A stretch of 64,000 nucleotides of DNA from Streptococcus macedonicus ACA-DC 198 (GTDB lineage Bacteria; Bacillota; Bacilli; Lactobacillales; Streptococcaceae), in NCBI GenBank assembly GCA_000283635.1, contig HE613569.1, positions 521,501 through 585,500 on the forward strand, written 5' to 3'. Of the stretch, positions 17,280 through 26,682 are shown piece after piece. The position numbers and the translations under genes are program-made. The notes beneath the pieces are model-generated. The model ran no database searches. It saw only the letters and a program-made list of their open reading frames with translations, and was not told the origin of the DNA. Each line of letters opens with the position of its first letter. Position 1 is the stretch's first letter.

Positions 17280-17876
17280 ATGAAATTGTTAGTTGCCGAG
17301 GACCAATCCATGTTGCGAGACGCGCTGTGCCAATTGCTTCTTATGGAAGATGATGTCGATGAGATTTTGCAAGCAGGAGATGGCGTGCAAGCTATTGGCA
17401 TGTTACAAGTGGAAAATGTTGATGTGGCTATCCTTGATGTGGAAATGCCGAAAAAATCAGGTCTGGATGTTTTGGAATGGATTCGAAAACATAAGGAAAT
17501 GAAAGTGATTATTGTGACCACGTTTAAGCGCGTGGGCTATTTTGAACGAGCCGTTAAGGCAGGTGTTGACGCTTATGTCCTAAAAGATCGCTCAACATCA
17601 GAACTCATGACGACCATTCACACGGTGCTTGCAGGGAAAAAGGAATACTCATCAGAGCTCATGGAAAACATGATGACCCAAGATAACCCACTTAGCCAAC
17701 AAGAAAAACGCATATTACAATTAATATCACTTGGCAAAACAAACCAAGAAATCGCTGATACCCTTTACCTCTCAAACGGAACTGTCCGAAATTACATCTC
17801 ATCTATCCTTAACAAATTATCCGCCAACAACCGCGTAGAAGCCATAAGAATCTCCGAAGAACACGGATGGGTGTAG
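17280..17876 (+). CDS. Response regulator, NarL/DesR type
   Basis: 198 aa: receiver domain (about 1-118) with phospho-acceptor Asp53 in [11 protein letters not shown], acidic pocket AED (6-8), and Lys in VLKDRST. The C-terminal LuxR-type helix-turn-helix (about 132-198) contains [30 protein letters not shown] and a DesR-like end. It is phosphorylated by the adjacent kinase and probably binds the two dyads upstream of the operon, giving autoregulation. The ribosome site AAGGAG lies at the end of the kinase gene. Confidence 0.9.
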   Translation: MKLLVAEDQSMLRDALCQLLLMEDDVDEILQAGDGVQAIGMLQVENVDVAILDVEMPKKSGLDVLEWIRKHKEMKVIIVTTFKRVGYFERAVKAGVDAYVLKDRSTSELMTTIHTVLAGKKEYSSELMENMMTQDNPLSQQEKRILQLISLGKTNQEIADTLYLSNGTVRNYISSILNKLSANNRVEAIRISEEHGWV

Positions 17877-17997
17877 GGGGAAATTTTTTCTAGCTGAAAG
17901 CAACTGCTTGGCAATGTAATATCATCAATGAAAGCGCATCTTTTAAAAGTTGATACCATGTATATTTTTTGTTTCTGAGATGAGGTGGTAGAAAATT

Positions 17998-18612
17998 ATG
18001 CGTAACTATTTTATTGTCTTTGATAATATTTATCTTCGTTTTGCTGGTTTGCCAAGTATTATTCATTTATTAATTCAATTTGTTGCTTTTTTATTTTGGC
18101 TGAGGGATTTTTTCGTACCTACTCTCGAAAAGAATATTACAAAAGGTTGTGAATAGCTTGATGTAGATTTGTGACTTATTTCACTGGCTTTATTGAAAGA
18201 AAAAGAGATTTCTGAAGTATCTTTTTGACCTTAGCGATATCATTTAGCGTGATATGGCTGATTGATACAGCTAAGAAAGTCAAAGGAAATTAAAAGAACT
18301 TTGCTAAATGTGGTGGGCGGTAGCACTTGCTGTTGGGGGCATGGTAATAAGTGAAGATGGTTTACCCATTATTCCATCTGTTTTTATCACCAAAAGGCAA
18401 AACAAGCGGTGATCTATTTCTTTACGCTTTATGGTGGCTTGAGTTTAGTCATAAAATAAGGCTTTGAGTTGTTTTGTGTGAATTCGTATCGGATGGGATT
18501 TTTAGTGACTTCTTTTATGCACCTCTATAATGGAATGGTGAAAAAGGGCAATCAAGACTTTATCAAAAGTGTTTTTTCTATTTTTTTTATTCTTTGCATT
18601 TATGGATTTTAG
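17998..18612 (+). pseudogene. Eroded membrane-protein gene(s)
   Basis: The 900 bases between 17877 and 18780 hold no full gene. A 52-codon frame at 17998-18156 starts MRNYFIVFDNIYLRF and has one hydrophobic helix; a 34-codon frame at 18308-18412 reads MWWAVALAVGGMVISEDG. Further hydrophobic stretches appear in shifting frames up to about 18612 (such as LYGGLSLVIK and FIKSVFSIFFIL). Together they suggest a multi-helix membrane protein broken by many stops and shifts. I cannot name the family. The alternative is that the small frames are chance. Confidence 0.4.
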
Positions 18613-18782
18613 CTATGATAAGTGTTGTTATAAAGTGAAATTATTTTAGAGGAGGTTGAGGCAAAGATGCGCAGCCTCTTTGTTTATGTCACTCAAACCA
18701 ATTATCGTGGAAGGTATCAATAAAAGATATTTTCTTTGGTCTGGAGAATAAAAAATAAGTTGTTTTGAAAAAACATGTTAGA

Positions 18783-18791
18783 TGATATAAT
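18783..18791 (+). promoter_or_regulatory. Extended -10 promoter at leaderless spacing
   Basis: TGATATAAT ends six bases before the ATG at 18798; TTGAAA lies 15 bases upstream of the -10. There is no room for a Shine-Dalgarno sequence after the expected transcription start. Confidence 0.55.
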
Positions 18792-18797
18792 GATGAT

Positions 18798-19961
18798 ATG
18801 AATAAAGAAAGATTGCATATTGTTTTAAACACAGACATTATTGACCAGTTGAATCTTGCGAGTGGGCAAGAGCTGGAAGCCGAGTTATACGCTGATAAAT
18901 TAGTGCTGCAAAGAGAAGAAGAGGCTGAACGGCGTACCCTTTCGAGTTGGGTATTAATTATTGCGACTGTTTTGCTTAGTGTGGTCTTTTTTGCCATTAG
19001 TTCTATGCAGGACAAGAGTCAGATTTTATTAGTTGGCGACTACTCGATTATCACCTTTTTGATTGGCTTTGGCGGGGTGCTAGGAATGGCAATTTTTACC
19101 ATTACCTTCATTCTCAATCGTCGTCTATTTCTGGGTGGGCTAAAAGCACGTGTTTTCTGGCGGATGCTTCCCGTCATTATCATATCCTTTACGGTTATTT
19201 TGTTGCTGGCTTTGCTAGGGTTTGGTTGGCTATTGGAACAGATTTTTACAGGAGCGTCTTTTGATAAATTAACAGCTACCTTGCTTTTAGGGATTTCGAT
19301 TTATGCTCTAAGTGCGCTTTGGGGGCAAATAGCAGAGCAGATTAGAGCAAGTTGGTTGACGACAGTATTTATGGTTATTATGATTAGTGGCGTTTTTATC
19401 TCCATGGCAACCAATAGTTCATTGCAATGGTGGCACTTTAATCTTAGTTTTTTAGGAACAAAAGAAGCTAAAGATAGCTGGCAATTCAATTTGACCTTAA
19501 TGTTGTCGGCGCTGATTTTAATTGCGTTGGTTGATTACCTCTTTATCGCTCTCGGTGAAAAATACGGCAGAAATTGGAAATTACGACTGATGCGCGTGAT
19601 GCTAACTCTACTAGGGCTTGATTTGGGTGCTGTTGGCTATTTTCCAAATAATGCCAACTCACATCTTTTGCATACCCGTGTGGCTGGTTACTTGGTTTTT
19701 ATTATCATTGCCTTGATTATCAGTATTAAATGGCTTTTACCAAATGTGACCCGAGATTTTCTGGTAATGTCGTATGTGATTGGAGGCATGTTAGTTGGAC
19801 TCGAAGTAGCTTTTGAGGTGGTTCACTATTTGTCTTTGACAGCATTTGAAATAAGTGCTTTCTTATTAGCTTTTACATGGCTAATTAGGCTTATCAATCA
19901 TTTGGAGCGCCTACCTGTTCCAGAAAAGAAAATCATGACCGTTACGCTTGAATCATTTTAA
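18798..19961 (+). CDS. AbrB-like domain fused to a DUF998-like membrane protein
   Basis: 387 aa. Residues 1 to about 42 (RLHIVLNTDIIDQLNLASGQ, then ELEAELYADKLVLQREEE) read like a SpoVT-AbrB/MazE-type swapped-hairpin domain: a strand, 'I.QLNL.SGQELE' and a final strand. The rest holds about ten to eleven membrane helices; the C-terminal part, from LSFLGT near residue 217, resembles DUF998/YhgE-like proteins. A DNA-binding-type fold facing the cytoplasm could tether the protein to DNA or act only as a dimerisation module; neither is shown. It has its own extended -10 promoter and apparently no leader. Domain names are from visual resemblance. Confidence 0.6.
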   Translation: MNKERLHIVLNTDIIDQLNLASGQELEAELYADKLVLQREEEAERRTLSSWVLIIATVLLSVVFFAISSMQDKSQILLVGDYSIITFLIGFGGVLGMAIFTITFILNRRLFLGGLKARVFWRMLPVIIISFTVILLLALLGFGWLLEQIFTGASFDKLTATLLLGISIYALSALWGQIAEQIRASWLTTVFMVIMISGVFISMATNSSLQWWHFNLSFLGTKEAKDSWQFNLTLMLSALILIALVDYLFIALGEKYGRNWKLRLMRVMLTLLGLDLGAVGYFPNNANSHLLHTRVAGYLVFIIIALIISIKWLLPNVTRDFLVMSYVIGGMLVGLEVAFEVVHYLSLTAFEISAFLLAFTWLIRLINHLERLPVPEKKIMTVTLESF

Positions 19962-20062
19962 TCTTTTTAACATCATCTCTAAGCTTTTAGTCTGAAAATA
20001 CGGGTGACTAGTGGTTTGGAGATATTTTTTCACATTAAAGCTCTTTTTAGGGGCTAAAAACG

Positions 20063-20092
20063 TACATTTTGGTGAAAAATGTTGTATTTTTT
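20063..20092 (+). terminator. Possible terminator before the trp promoter
   Basis: Short hairpin TACATTTT / AAAATGTTGTA followed by a T-rich run. It lies between the DUF998-like gene and the trp promoter. Weak; the distance from the gene is 100 bases. Confidence 0.3.
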
Positions 20093-20112
20093 AGAAAATT
20101 CTCAAAAAACGC

Positions 20113-20141
20113 TTGACAAGGAGAAAAGCGGTGGGTATAAT
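20113..20141 (+). promoter_or_regulatory. Strong trp operon promoter
   Basis: Perfect TTGACA (20113-20118), a 17-base spacer and perfect TATAAT (20136-20141). The first T-box leader starts right after. It is the only clear promoter before the operon; I see no separate promoter between the three T-boxes. Confidence 0.9.
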
Positions 20142-20147
20142 GTTAAT

Positions 20148-20402
20148 CAATCAGAAAGTAACAAGGATTTGCTTACAGAGAGCCCGTGATTACTGTGAAC
20201 GGGTAGCAGGTGGTTGTGAAATTGGGCTGATGGTATATTGTTGAAGATAAGAAATAGTTTTCAGGTGAGCACCCCTTATCGTGCAGCTCCTTGCTAGAGG
20301 AGATAGAGATGACGGAGCATGATTTTCCGTTAAATTGAGGTGGCACCGCGCTAATAGATTAGACGTCCTCACACAGAAGTTTTTTTCTGTGTGAGGTTTT
20401 TT
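20148..20402 (+). promoter_or_regulatory. Tryptophan T-box leader 1
   Basis: Complete T-box riboswitch. The Stem I region contains AGAGAG and the specifier triplet TGG (Trp) at 20231-20233 in CTGATGGTA. The antiterminator T-box GAGGTGGCACCGCG lies at 20337-20350. The terminator hairpin CCTCACACAG / CTGTGTGAGG with T6 lies at 20367-20402. Uncharged tRNA-Trp should pair with TGG and the T-box bulge and block termination. It differs in its 5' half from the two copies that follow. Confidence 0.9.
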
Positions 20403-20803
20403 GTTTAGCATAAGTGAGTTAGGTAGCAAACTGCGAAAAGATTTCTTAAAAACAAAGTGAAGCAAACGCTGATGATGAGTTGAGAATTAGTGGTACGTTT
20501 CAGGTAGGCACTCCTTATTGTGCAGCTCCTTGTTGGAGGAGATAGAGATGACGAAACTTATTTTTCGTTAAATTGAGGTGGCACCGCGCTAATAGATTAG
20601 ACGTCCTCACACAGAAGTTTTTTTCTGTGTGAGGTTTTTTGTTTAGCATAAGTGAGTTAGGTAGCAAACTGCGAAAAGATTTCTTAAAAACAAAGTGAAG
20701 CAAACGCTGATGATGAGTTGAGAATTAGTGGTACGTTTCAGGTAGGCACCCCTTATCGTGCAGCTCCTTATTGGAGGAGATAGAGATGACGAAACTTATT
20801 TTT
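20328..20803 (+). repeat. 238-bp tandem duplication covering T-boxes 1-3
   Basis: Bases 20328-20565 and 20566-20803 are tandem copies with only three mismatches (20512/20750, 20519/20757, 20532/20770). Each runs from one T-box motif through the terminator and the next Stem I to the following T-box. The near identity points to a recent duplication or to ongoing gene conversion. Collapse or expansion at this site is expected. Confidence 0.95.
20403..20640 (+). promoter_or_regulatory. Tryptophan T-box leader 2
   Basis: Second unit in the same transcript: specifier TGG at 20491-20493 (in TTAGTGGTACG), T-box GAGGTGGCACCGCG at 20575-20588, terminator CCTCACACAG / CTGTGTGAGG plus T6 at 20605-20640. 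Stem I differs from that of unit 1 and lacks the AGAGAG stretch. Confidence 0.88.
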
Positions 20804-20880
20804 CGTTAAATGAGGTGGCACCGCGCTAACTAGCTTTAGACGCCCTCACACAGAAGTTTTTTCTGTGTGGGGTTTTTTGT
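20641..20880 (+). promoter_or_regulatory. Tryptophan T-box leader 3
   Basis: Third unit: specifier TGG at 20729-20731, T-box at 20812-20825 and terminator at 20843-20880, where one arm carries a G-U pair (CCTCACACAG / CTGTGTGGGG). Nearly identical to unit 2 up to the T-box, then diverged. The first structural gene starts 21 bases after it. Confidence 0.88.
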
Positions 20881-20900
20881 TTAAAAATGGAGGAGAGGTA

Positions 20901-21194
20901 ATGAGAGATTTAGCAGCAGTTCGTCAAGAAATAGATAAGATAGACGAACACTTAATCACATATTTAGCTAAACGACAGTGTTTAGTTGAAGAAGCAGGGC
21001 TCCTAAAACCTAAGAATGATACTCAAGCGGTAAATACGCAAGAACGTGTTGAAGAAGTCATTAGAATTAGAAATTGTTGTGAGCGTGCACGAGCAGCAAA
21101 TTCATCTCCTCGCATTGCAGAAGCTATCTGGCGAACGATGATTGGAGCGTTTATAGCGTTAGAGACAGAAGTAAATAGTCAGTCAAAAAAATAG
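20901..21194 (+). CDS. Chorismate mutase (AroQ class), first gene of the trp operon
   Basis: 97 aa all-helical type II chorismate mutase: start MRDLAAVRQEIDKIDEHLI, then YLAKRQCLVEEAGLLK, and a C-terminal helix IAEAIWRTMIGAFIALE. It converts chorismate to prephenate, the branch toward phenylalanine and tyrosine. GGAGGAGAG precedes the ATG. An in-frame open stretch from 20865 is terminator sequence and not coding. It sits inside the T-box-controlled operon 13 bases before trpE, odd because it competes with TrpE for chorismate. Another role for a CM-fold protein cannot be excluded. Confidence 0.82.
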   Translation: MRDLAAVRQEIDKIDEHLITYLAKRQCLVEEAGLLKPKNDTQAVNTQERVEEVIRIRNCCERARAANSSPRIAEAIWRTMIGAFIALETEVNSQSKK

Positions 21195-21207
21195 AAAAGA
21201 GTTTTTT

Positions 21208-22563
21208 ATGCGAAAAATTTTAACTGCTGATACTTTAACACCTATTCTTGCTTATATGCGAGTTCAAGGTGAGCATAAGGTTATTCTTGAATCAATTCCA
21301 CGAGAAAAAGAAAATGCGCGTTTTTCAATCGTGGCTTACAATCCTGTTTTTGAAATCAAATATGAAAATGGCGAGATAACCGAAAATGGTCAAGTCATTA
21401 CTGGTGACCCTCTTGATTATCTCAATCACGTAACGGTCAAGGGAGAAGCTACTGATTTGCCTTTTGGTGGCGGTGCAATTGGCTTTGTCGGTTATGACAT
21501 GATTAGCCTTTATGAAAATATCGGAGACATTCCTGAAGATACTATTGAAACGCCAGATATGCATTTCTTTGTTTACGAGTCTTATTTAATTTTTGATCAT
21601 AAGACAGAAAAAGTTTACGTGGTTGAAGATAATATTTACAGTCATCGTGACAATGATGCGACACGTCAAGCGCTTGGTAAGGTCGTCAAAGATTTGCAAA
21701 CACAAGCGCCAAATGAATTTTCTCCACAGGAATTACATCCTTTAACCTTCAAGCACCATATTGAAAAAGAAAAATTTGAACAGATAGTGAATACGGCTAA
21801 GAAACTAATTCGTGAGGGAGATATGTTCCAATGCGTGTTTAGTCAACGTTTCTCAAGTCCGTTTGAGGGTGACCCGCTTGATTACTATCGCAATTTGCGC
21901 GTGACAAATCCGTCAAATTATCTCTATTTCTATGATTTTGGCGATTATCAGATTATTGGCGCAAGTCCAGAAAGTTTGGTTTCTGTGAAAAATGGCGAAG
22001 TCACTACAAATCCGATTGCAGGCACACGTCCAAGAGGGGCAAACGATGCTGAAGATGCTGCGCTAGCTAAAGACTTGCAAGCTGACATCAAAGAAACAAC
22101 TGAGCACCGTATGCTAGTGGATTTAGGACGAAATGATATTGGAAGAATTTCTCAAAACGGTACGGTCAAGGTGACGAAATACATGGAAGTTGAGTATTTT
22201 CGTTATGTCATGCATTTGACGAGCGTGGTTAAGGGGCAATTGCTACCAGATGTGCAAAGTATTAATGCTTTGAAAACGACTTTACCAGCTGGTACCGTAT
22301 CAGGTGCACCGAAAATTCGTGCCATGAAACGCATTTACGAATTGGAAGAAGAAAAGCGTGGTGTTTATGCGGGAGCGATTGGTTATCTTTCGGCAACTGG
22401 TGACATGGATTTTGCCATTGCGATTCGGACAATGATTCTCAAAAATCAAAAAGCTTACGTGCAAGCAGGAGCAGGAATTGTTTATGATAGCGTAGCAGAA
22501 AATGAATTTTACGAAACGATTAATAAAGCTAAAGCGATGACACGAATAGGGGATAGCCAATGA
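21208..22563 (+). CDS. trpE: Anthranilate synthase component I
   Basis: Makes anthranilate from chorismate with the ammonia delivered by TrpG. 451 aa. The N-terminal domain carries the tryptophan feedback-site motif (LES in VILESIPREKENARF, about 27-42). The C-terminal chorismate-binding domain has IAGTRPRGA, ELEEEKRGVYAGAIGYL and FYETINKAKAM. The first catalytic step is therefore feedback-inhibited as well as T-box-controlled. The ribosome site is weak (AAAAGAG). The stop overlaps trpG by four bases. Confidence 0.96.
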   Translation: MRKILTADTLTPILAYMRVQGEHKVILESIPREKENARFSIVAYNPVFEIKYENGEITENGQVITGDPLDYLNHVTVKGEATDLPFGGGAIGFVGYDMISLYENIGDIPEDTIETPDMHFFVYESYLIFDHKTEKVYVVEDNIYSHRDNDATRQALGKVVKDLQTQAPNEFSPQELHPLTFKHHIEKEKFEQIVNTAKKLIREGDMFQCVFSQRFSSPFEGDPLDYYRNLRVTNPSNYLYFYDFGDYQIIGASPESLVSVKNGEVTTNPIAGTRPRGANDAEDAALAKDLQADIKETTEHRMLVDLGRNDIGRISQNGTVKVTKYMEVEYFRYVMHLTSVVKGQLLPDVQSINALKTTLPAGTVSGAPKIRAMKRIYELEEEKRGVYAGAIGYLSATGDMDFAIAIRTMILKNQKAYVQAGAGIVYDSVAENEFYETINKAKAMTRIGDSQ

Positions 22564-23129
22564 TTTTACTAATTGATAATTATGATTCTTTTACCTATAA
22601 CCTAGCACAATATTTGGGAACTTTTTCAGACGTTCAAGTGTTGCGAAATGATGATGCGGCATTGGAAGCAGCTGCTCAAACCGCTGATGCGCTTGTTTTA
22701 TCACCAGGTCCTGGTTGGCCAGCTGATGCTGGAAAATTGGAAGAAATGATTCGTTTATTTGCTGGAAAGAAACCTATTTTAGGAATTTGTCTTGGGCATC
22801 AAGCGATTGCTGAAACCTTTGGTGGAAAGCTCGGCTTGGCTAAAAATGTCATGCATGGCAAGCAAAGCGATATTGAGCTTTTGGCAGAATCACCTGTTTT
22901 TTCAAATCTAGCAAATGAATTACCAATAATGCGTTATCATTCGATTGTTGTGACGGAGATGCCAGAAGAGTTTGAGGTCGTGGCAAAAACAACGGACGAC
23001 CAAGAAATTATGGCAATTCAACACAAGAACTTGCCAATCTATGGGCTTCAATTTCACCCAGAAAGTATTGGCTCACCAGATGGGCTTCAAATGATTGAAA
23101 ACTTTGTGCGATTAGTTGTTGAGAAATAA
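22560..23129 (+). CDS. trpG: Anthranilate synthase component II (glutamine amidotransferase)
   Basis: Class I glutamine amidotransferase of 189 aa that supplies ammonia to TrpE. It shows LSPGPGWP, the nucleophile Cys in GICLGHQAIAE (about residues 77-87), and the catalytic His-Glu in GLQFHPESIGS (about 166-176). It is separate from trpD, unlike fused versions in some bacteria, and overlaps trpE by ATGA. Confidence 0.96.
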   Translation: MILLIDNYDSFTYNLAQYLGTFSDVQVLRNDDAALEAAAQTADALVLSPGPGWPADAGKLEEMIRLFAGKKPILGICLGHQAIAETFGGKLGLAKNVMHGKQSDIELLAESPVFSNLANELPIMRYHSIVVTEMPEEFEVVAKTTDDQEIMAIQHKNLPIYGLQFHPESIGSPDGLQMIENFVRLVVEK

Positions 23130-23143
23130 AGCGAGGAAAAACA

Positions 23144-24148
23144 ATGAAAGAACTTTTTAATCAAATTGCTAACAGAGAAGATTTATCCGAAGAACAAGTT
23201 GAGGCACTTTTTGATGGCATTTTAAATAATGATGTCTCAGAAAGCGAGATTGCGTCTTTTCTCATGGGGCTTAAGGTTAAGGGAGAAACGCCTTCTGAAA
23301 TTACTGGAATTGTGCGTGCGCTTAAAAGTCATGCGGCCGATTTACCGCAAGCATTTGATGACGCCATGTGTAATTGTGGCACAGGTGGTGACCAATCTTA
23401 CAGTTTTAACATTTCAACAACAGCTTGCTTTATTCTAGCAGCAGGTGGCATTCGTATCGCCAAAGGTGGTAATCGCTCGGTTTCATCAAAATCAGGTTCT
23501 GCCGATGTCCTCGAGGAATTGGGTGTTAATATTGCAGCTTCACCAGAAACGCTTTCTAAAGCACTAGACGAGGTTGGACTTGCCTTTATCTTTGCGCAAA
23601 CCATGCATCCAGCTATGCGTTTTATTGGTCCAGCTCGTAGAGCTTTAGGAATCCCAACGATTATGAATATTGTTGGACCTTTGGCAAATCCACTTGACCT
23701 TGAAACTCAATTAATGGGTTTGTATCGTGCAGATTTGCAAGAAACGGCTGCGCAAGTTATGCAAAAACTCGGTCGTCAACGTGCCATTATCATTACTGGT
23801 CCAAATAACATGGATGAAGCAGCGCTATATGGTACCAATACCTATACGCTTTTAGATAATGGCAAGATTAGCCTACATCAGTTTACTTATCAAGACCTTG
23901 GAATGCCAAAAGTTGAACTTGATGATATTGTTGGTGGAGATGCCAAGCAAAATGCAGAGATTTTGCTGAGCGTTCTTCGAAATGAACCTAGCCCTTACCT
24001 TGAAACAACGGTATTGAATGCTGGGCTTGGCTTTTACGCTAATGGAAAAGTGGATAGTTTAGAAGAGGGTGTTGCCCTTGCTCGCCAGTTGATTGCAGAT
24101 GGTTCAGCCCTTGCTAAGCTTCGCCAATTACAAGAGGTGCAAATATGA
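23144..24148 (+). CDS. trpD: Anthranilate phosphoribosyltransferase
   Basis: Transfers phosphoribose from PRPP to anthranilate. 334 aa with the glycine-rich PRPP loop CGTGGDQSYSFNIST (about 79-93), KGGNRSVSSKSGSADVLE, and MHPAMRFIGPARRALG. GCGAGGAAA lies before the ATG. The stop overlaps trpC by ATGA, keeping the operon tightly coupled. Confidence 0.96.
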   Translation: MKELFNQIANREDLSEEQVEALFDGILNNDVSESEIASFLMGLKVKGETPSEITGIVRALKSHAADLPQAFDDAMCNCGTGGDQSYSFNISTTACFILAAGGIRIAKGGNRSVSSKSGSADVLEELGVNIAASPETLSKALDEVGLAFIFAQTMHPAMRFIGPARRALGIPTIMNIVGPLANPLDLETQLMGLYRADLQETAAQVMQKLGRQRAIIITGPNNMDEAALYGTNTYTLLDNGKISLHQFTYQDLGMPKVELDDIVGGDAKQNAEILLSVLRNEPSPYLETTVLNAGLGFYANGKVDSLEEGVALARQLIADGSALAKLRQLQEVQI

Positions 24149-24912
24149 GCAAAGAATTTCTCCCAACTATCTTGAAGCAAAAAGCAAAAGAAGTGGAAGA
24201 GTTAGAAATGAAATCCTTACAACCACTTCGTGAGACTTATAAGCTGTATGACTATCTCAAAAATAATGCCAAGAAACTTCAAGTGATTGCTGAAGTTAAA
24301 AAAGCTAGTCCTAGCCTTGGTGACATTAATCTTGATGTCGACATTGTCAAACAAGCTAAAACTTACCAAGACAGCGGTGCGGCAATGATTTCGGTGCTGA
24401 CAGACCCTTTCTTCTTTAAAGGTGACATTGATTACCTCCGTCAGATTTCTAGTCAAGTGAGTATTCCAACACTTGCCAAAGATTTCATTATTGATGAAAA
24501 ACAAATCATTCGTAGTCGTAATGCAGGAGCAACCGTGATTTTGTTGATTGTGGCAGCTTTGCCAGAAGCTCGCTTGAAAGAGCTTTATGATTTTGCGACA
24601 GGGTTAGGACTAGAAGTTTTACTCGAAACGCATAATTTACCTGAATTTGAAGTCGCACATCGCATTGGTGCTAAAATTATCGGCGTTAATAACCGTAATT
24701 TAGTGACTTTTGAAACAGATATTAATACCAGCTTAGAATTATCAGCGCATTTCAAAGAAATGCCAGTTTATATTTCAGAATCAGCTATTTTCACCAAAGA
24801 CGATGCTGCCTTGGTTGCCCCATTTTTCAATGGCATCTTGGTTGGCACGGCATTGATGAAAGCAGATAATGTTTCTGAAAAAGTGAAGGAGTTGCAAATT
24901 GACAAAGGTTAA
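24145..24912 (+). CDS. trpC: Indole-3-glycerol-phosphate synthase
   Basis: TIM-barrel enzyme of 255 aa that closes the indole ring. It shows [13 protein letters not shown] (about 49-61), [38 protein letters not shown] and the phosphate-binding end [11 protein letters not shown]...GILVGTALM. The end overlaps trpF by 14 bases. It is separate from trpF rather than fused as in enterobacteria. Confidence 0.96.
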   Translation: MSKEFLPTILKQKAKEVEELEMKSLQPLRETYKLYDYLKNNAKKLQVIAEVKKASPSLGDINLDVDIVKQAKTYQDSGAAMISVLTDPFFFKGDIDYLRQISSQVSIPTLAKDFIIDEKQIIRSRNAGATVILLIVAALPEARLKELYDFATGLGLEVLLETHNLPEFEVAHRIGAKIIGVNNRNLVTFETDINTSLELSAHFKEMPVYISESAIFTKDDAALVAPFFNGILVGTALMKADNVSEKVKELQIDKG

Positions 24913-25480
24913 AATTTGCGGGCTTTCAACACAAGCAGCCGTGGAACAGGCAGTCAAAAGCGGAGCAGATTATATCGGTTTTGTCTTTGCCAAAAGTAAG
25001 CGGCAAGTTGGCATAAAACAAGCTAACTATTTAGCTCAGTTTATTCCAGAAACTGTCCAGAAAGTGGGTGTTTTTGTAAGTCCAACATTGGTGGAACTTC
25101 AAGAAGCGATTACTAAAGTGCCTCTTGATTTTGTACAAATCCATGGAGATTTTGAAGAAGAGCTCTTTAAGAAAATTGATGTTCCAAATATTCGTGCCAT
25201 TCCTGTCCAAAAAGCACTGGAAGAAATTGATAGTCAAGCGGATTATTTATTATTTGACGCCCCTTTGGCTGGTTCGGGCAAGATATTTAATTGGGAATTA
25301 TTAAAAGATAAGAAAATCACGAAGCCATATTTTTTAGCAGGCGGATTAACTGTCGATAATGTCCAGCAGGCCATAACTTTCTTTCATCCTTACGCTGTTG
25401 ACGTTTCTTCTGGTGTTGAGACGGATGGTGAAAAAGATTTATTGAAGATTGCAAAATTTATAGAAAGTGTGAAAAAATGA
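24899..25480 (+). CDS. trpF: Phosphoribosylanthranilate isomerase
   Basis: TIM-barrel isomerase of 193 aa: [15 protein letters not shown] contains the catalytic Cys (about residue 7), [13 protein letters not shown] the phosphate contact region, and [16 protein letters not shown] plus [11 protein letters not shown] the later motifs with the catalytic Asp. It starts at TTG 24899, inside trpC, with AAGGAG ten bases upstream; no ATG or GTG fits better. The stop overlaps trpB by ATGA. Confidence 0.95.
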   Translation: MTKVKICGLSTQAAVEQAVKSGADYIGFVFAKSKRQVGIKQANYLAQFIPETVQKVGVFVSPTLVELQEAITKVPLDFVQIHGDFEEELFKKIDVPNIRAIPVQKALEEIDSQADYLLFDAPLAGSGKIFNWELLKDKKITKPYFLAGGLTVDNVQQAITFFHPYAVDVSSGVETDGEKDLLKIAKFIESVKK

Positions 25481-26679
25481 GCTATAACCAACCAGATACT
25501 AATGGATTTTACGGAAAATTTGGTGGACAATTTGTTCCCGAAACACTGATGACTGCGGTTATCGAACTTAATAAAGCTTACCGCGAAGCTGAGGCAGACC
25601 CAAGCTTTCAAGAAGAACTCGATGCGCTTTTGAAAAATTATGTCGGTCGTGAAACACCGCTTTATTACGCAGAGCGTTTAACAAAACATATCGGCGGTGC
25701 GAAAATTTACCTCAAACGTGAAGACCTAAACCACACAGGTGCTCATAAAATTAACAATGCCCTCGGTCAAGTTCTTCTTGCTAAACGAATGGGTAAAAAG
25801 AAAATTATTGCTGAAACTGGTGCTGGTCAACACGGGGTTGCAACAGCAACAGCAGCTGCACTTTTTGACATGGAATGTACGATTTACATGGGTGAAGAGG
25901 ACGTAAAACGCCAAGCACTAAATGTTTTTCGTATGGAATTGCTAGGCGCTAAAGTCTTTTCTGTAACTGATGGTTCACGCGTTTTGAAAGATGCCGTAAA
26001 TGCAGCCCTTCGCGCATGGGTAGCTAATATCGAAGATACACACTACATCATGGGGTCAGCTCTCGGACCTGCACCTTTCCCTGAAATGGTTCGTGACTTC
26101 CAATCTGTTATCGGTCAAGAAGCAAAGAAACAATATGCAGAGATTTCAGGAGGAAAATTGCCTGATGCTGTCCTAGCCTGTGTTGGCGGTGGTTCAAATG
26201 CGATTGGTCTTTTCTATCCATTTGTCGAAGATGAATCAGTTGCTCTTTACGGTGCTGAAGCAGCAGGACATGGACTTGATACTGAAGAGCACGCTGCAAC
26301 ATTTGCCAAAGGACGCATAGGTATTTTGCATGGCGCTTTGATGAATGTTTTGCAAGACCGCCATGGGCAAATCATGGAAGCTTTCTCAATTTCAGCGGGT
26401 CTTGATTATCCAGGCGTTGGTCCAGAGCATTGTCATTTTAAAGATATCGGTCGTGCCACATATGATTCTATTACTGATGATGAAGCACTTGAAGCATTTA
26501 TGCTCCTATCACGTTTGGAAGGGATTATTCCTGCGCTTGAATCAAGCCATGCCATTGCTTTGACTCAAAAAGTGGCTAAAGAATTAGGTCCAGATAAATC
26601 AATCATTGTTTGTCTATCTGGACGTGGCGATAAAGATGTTGTGCAAGTAAAAGAACGTTTGGAAGCAGAAGGGAAATAG
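25477..26679 (+). CDS. trpB: Tryptophan synthase beta chain
   Basis: PLP enzyme of 400 aa that joins indole and serine. The PLP lysine is in [13 protein letters not shown] (about residues 85-97). The substrate loop is [16 protein letters not shown], and the phosphate-binding loop is [15 protein letters not shown]. It works as an alpha2-beta2 complex with TrpA, encoded three bases downstream. Length and motifs are normal. Confidence 0.97.
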   Translation: MSYNQPDTNGFYGKFGGQFVPETLMTAVIELNKAYREAEADPSFQEELDALLKNYVGRETPLYYAERLTKHIGGAKIYLKREDLNHTGAHKINNALGQVLLAKRMGKKKIIAETGAGQHGVATATAAALFDMECTIYMGEEDVKRQALNVFRMELLGAKVFSVTDGSRVLKDAVNAALRAWVANIEDTHYIMGSALGPAPFPEMVRDFQSVIGQEAKKQYAEISGGKLPDAVLACVGGGSNAIGLFYPFVEDESVALYGAEAAGHGLDTEEHAATFAKGRIGILHGALMNVLQDRHGQIMEAFSISAGLDYPGVGPEHCHFKDIGRATYDSITDDEALEAFMLLSRLEGIIPALESSHAIALTQKVAKELGPDKSIIVCLSGRGDKDVVQVKERLEAEGK

Positions 26680-26682
26680 ACT

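Noticed and set aside
20190..20703. Two similar minus-strand open frames (up to 91 codons) inside the trp leader
   Set aside because: They repeat only because the T-box units are duplicated, run across terminator hairpins, and have no ribosome site.
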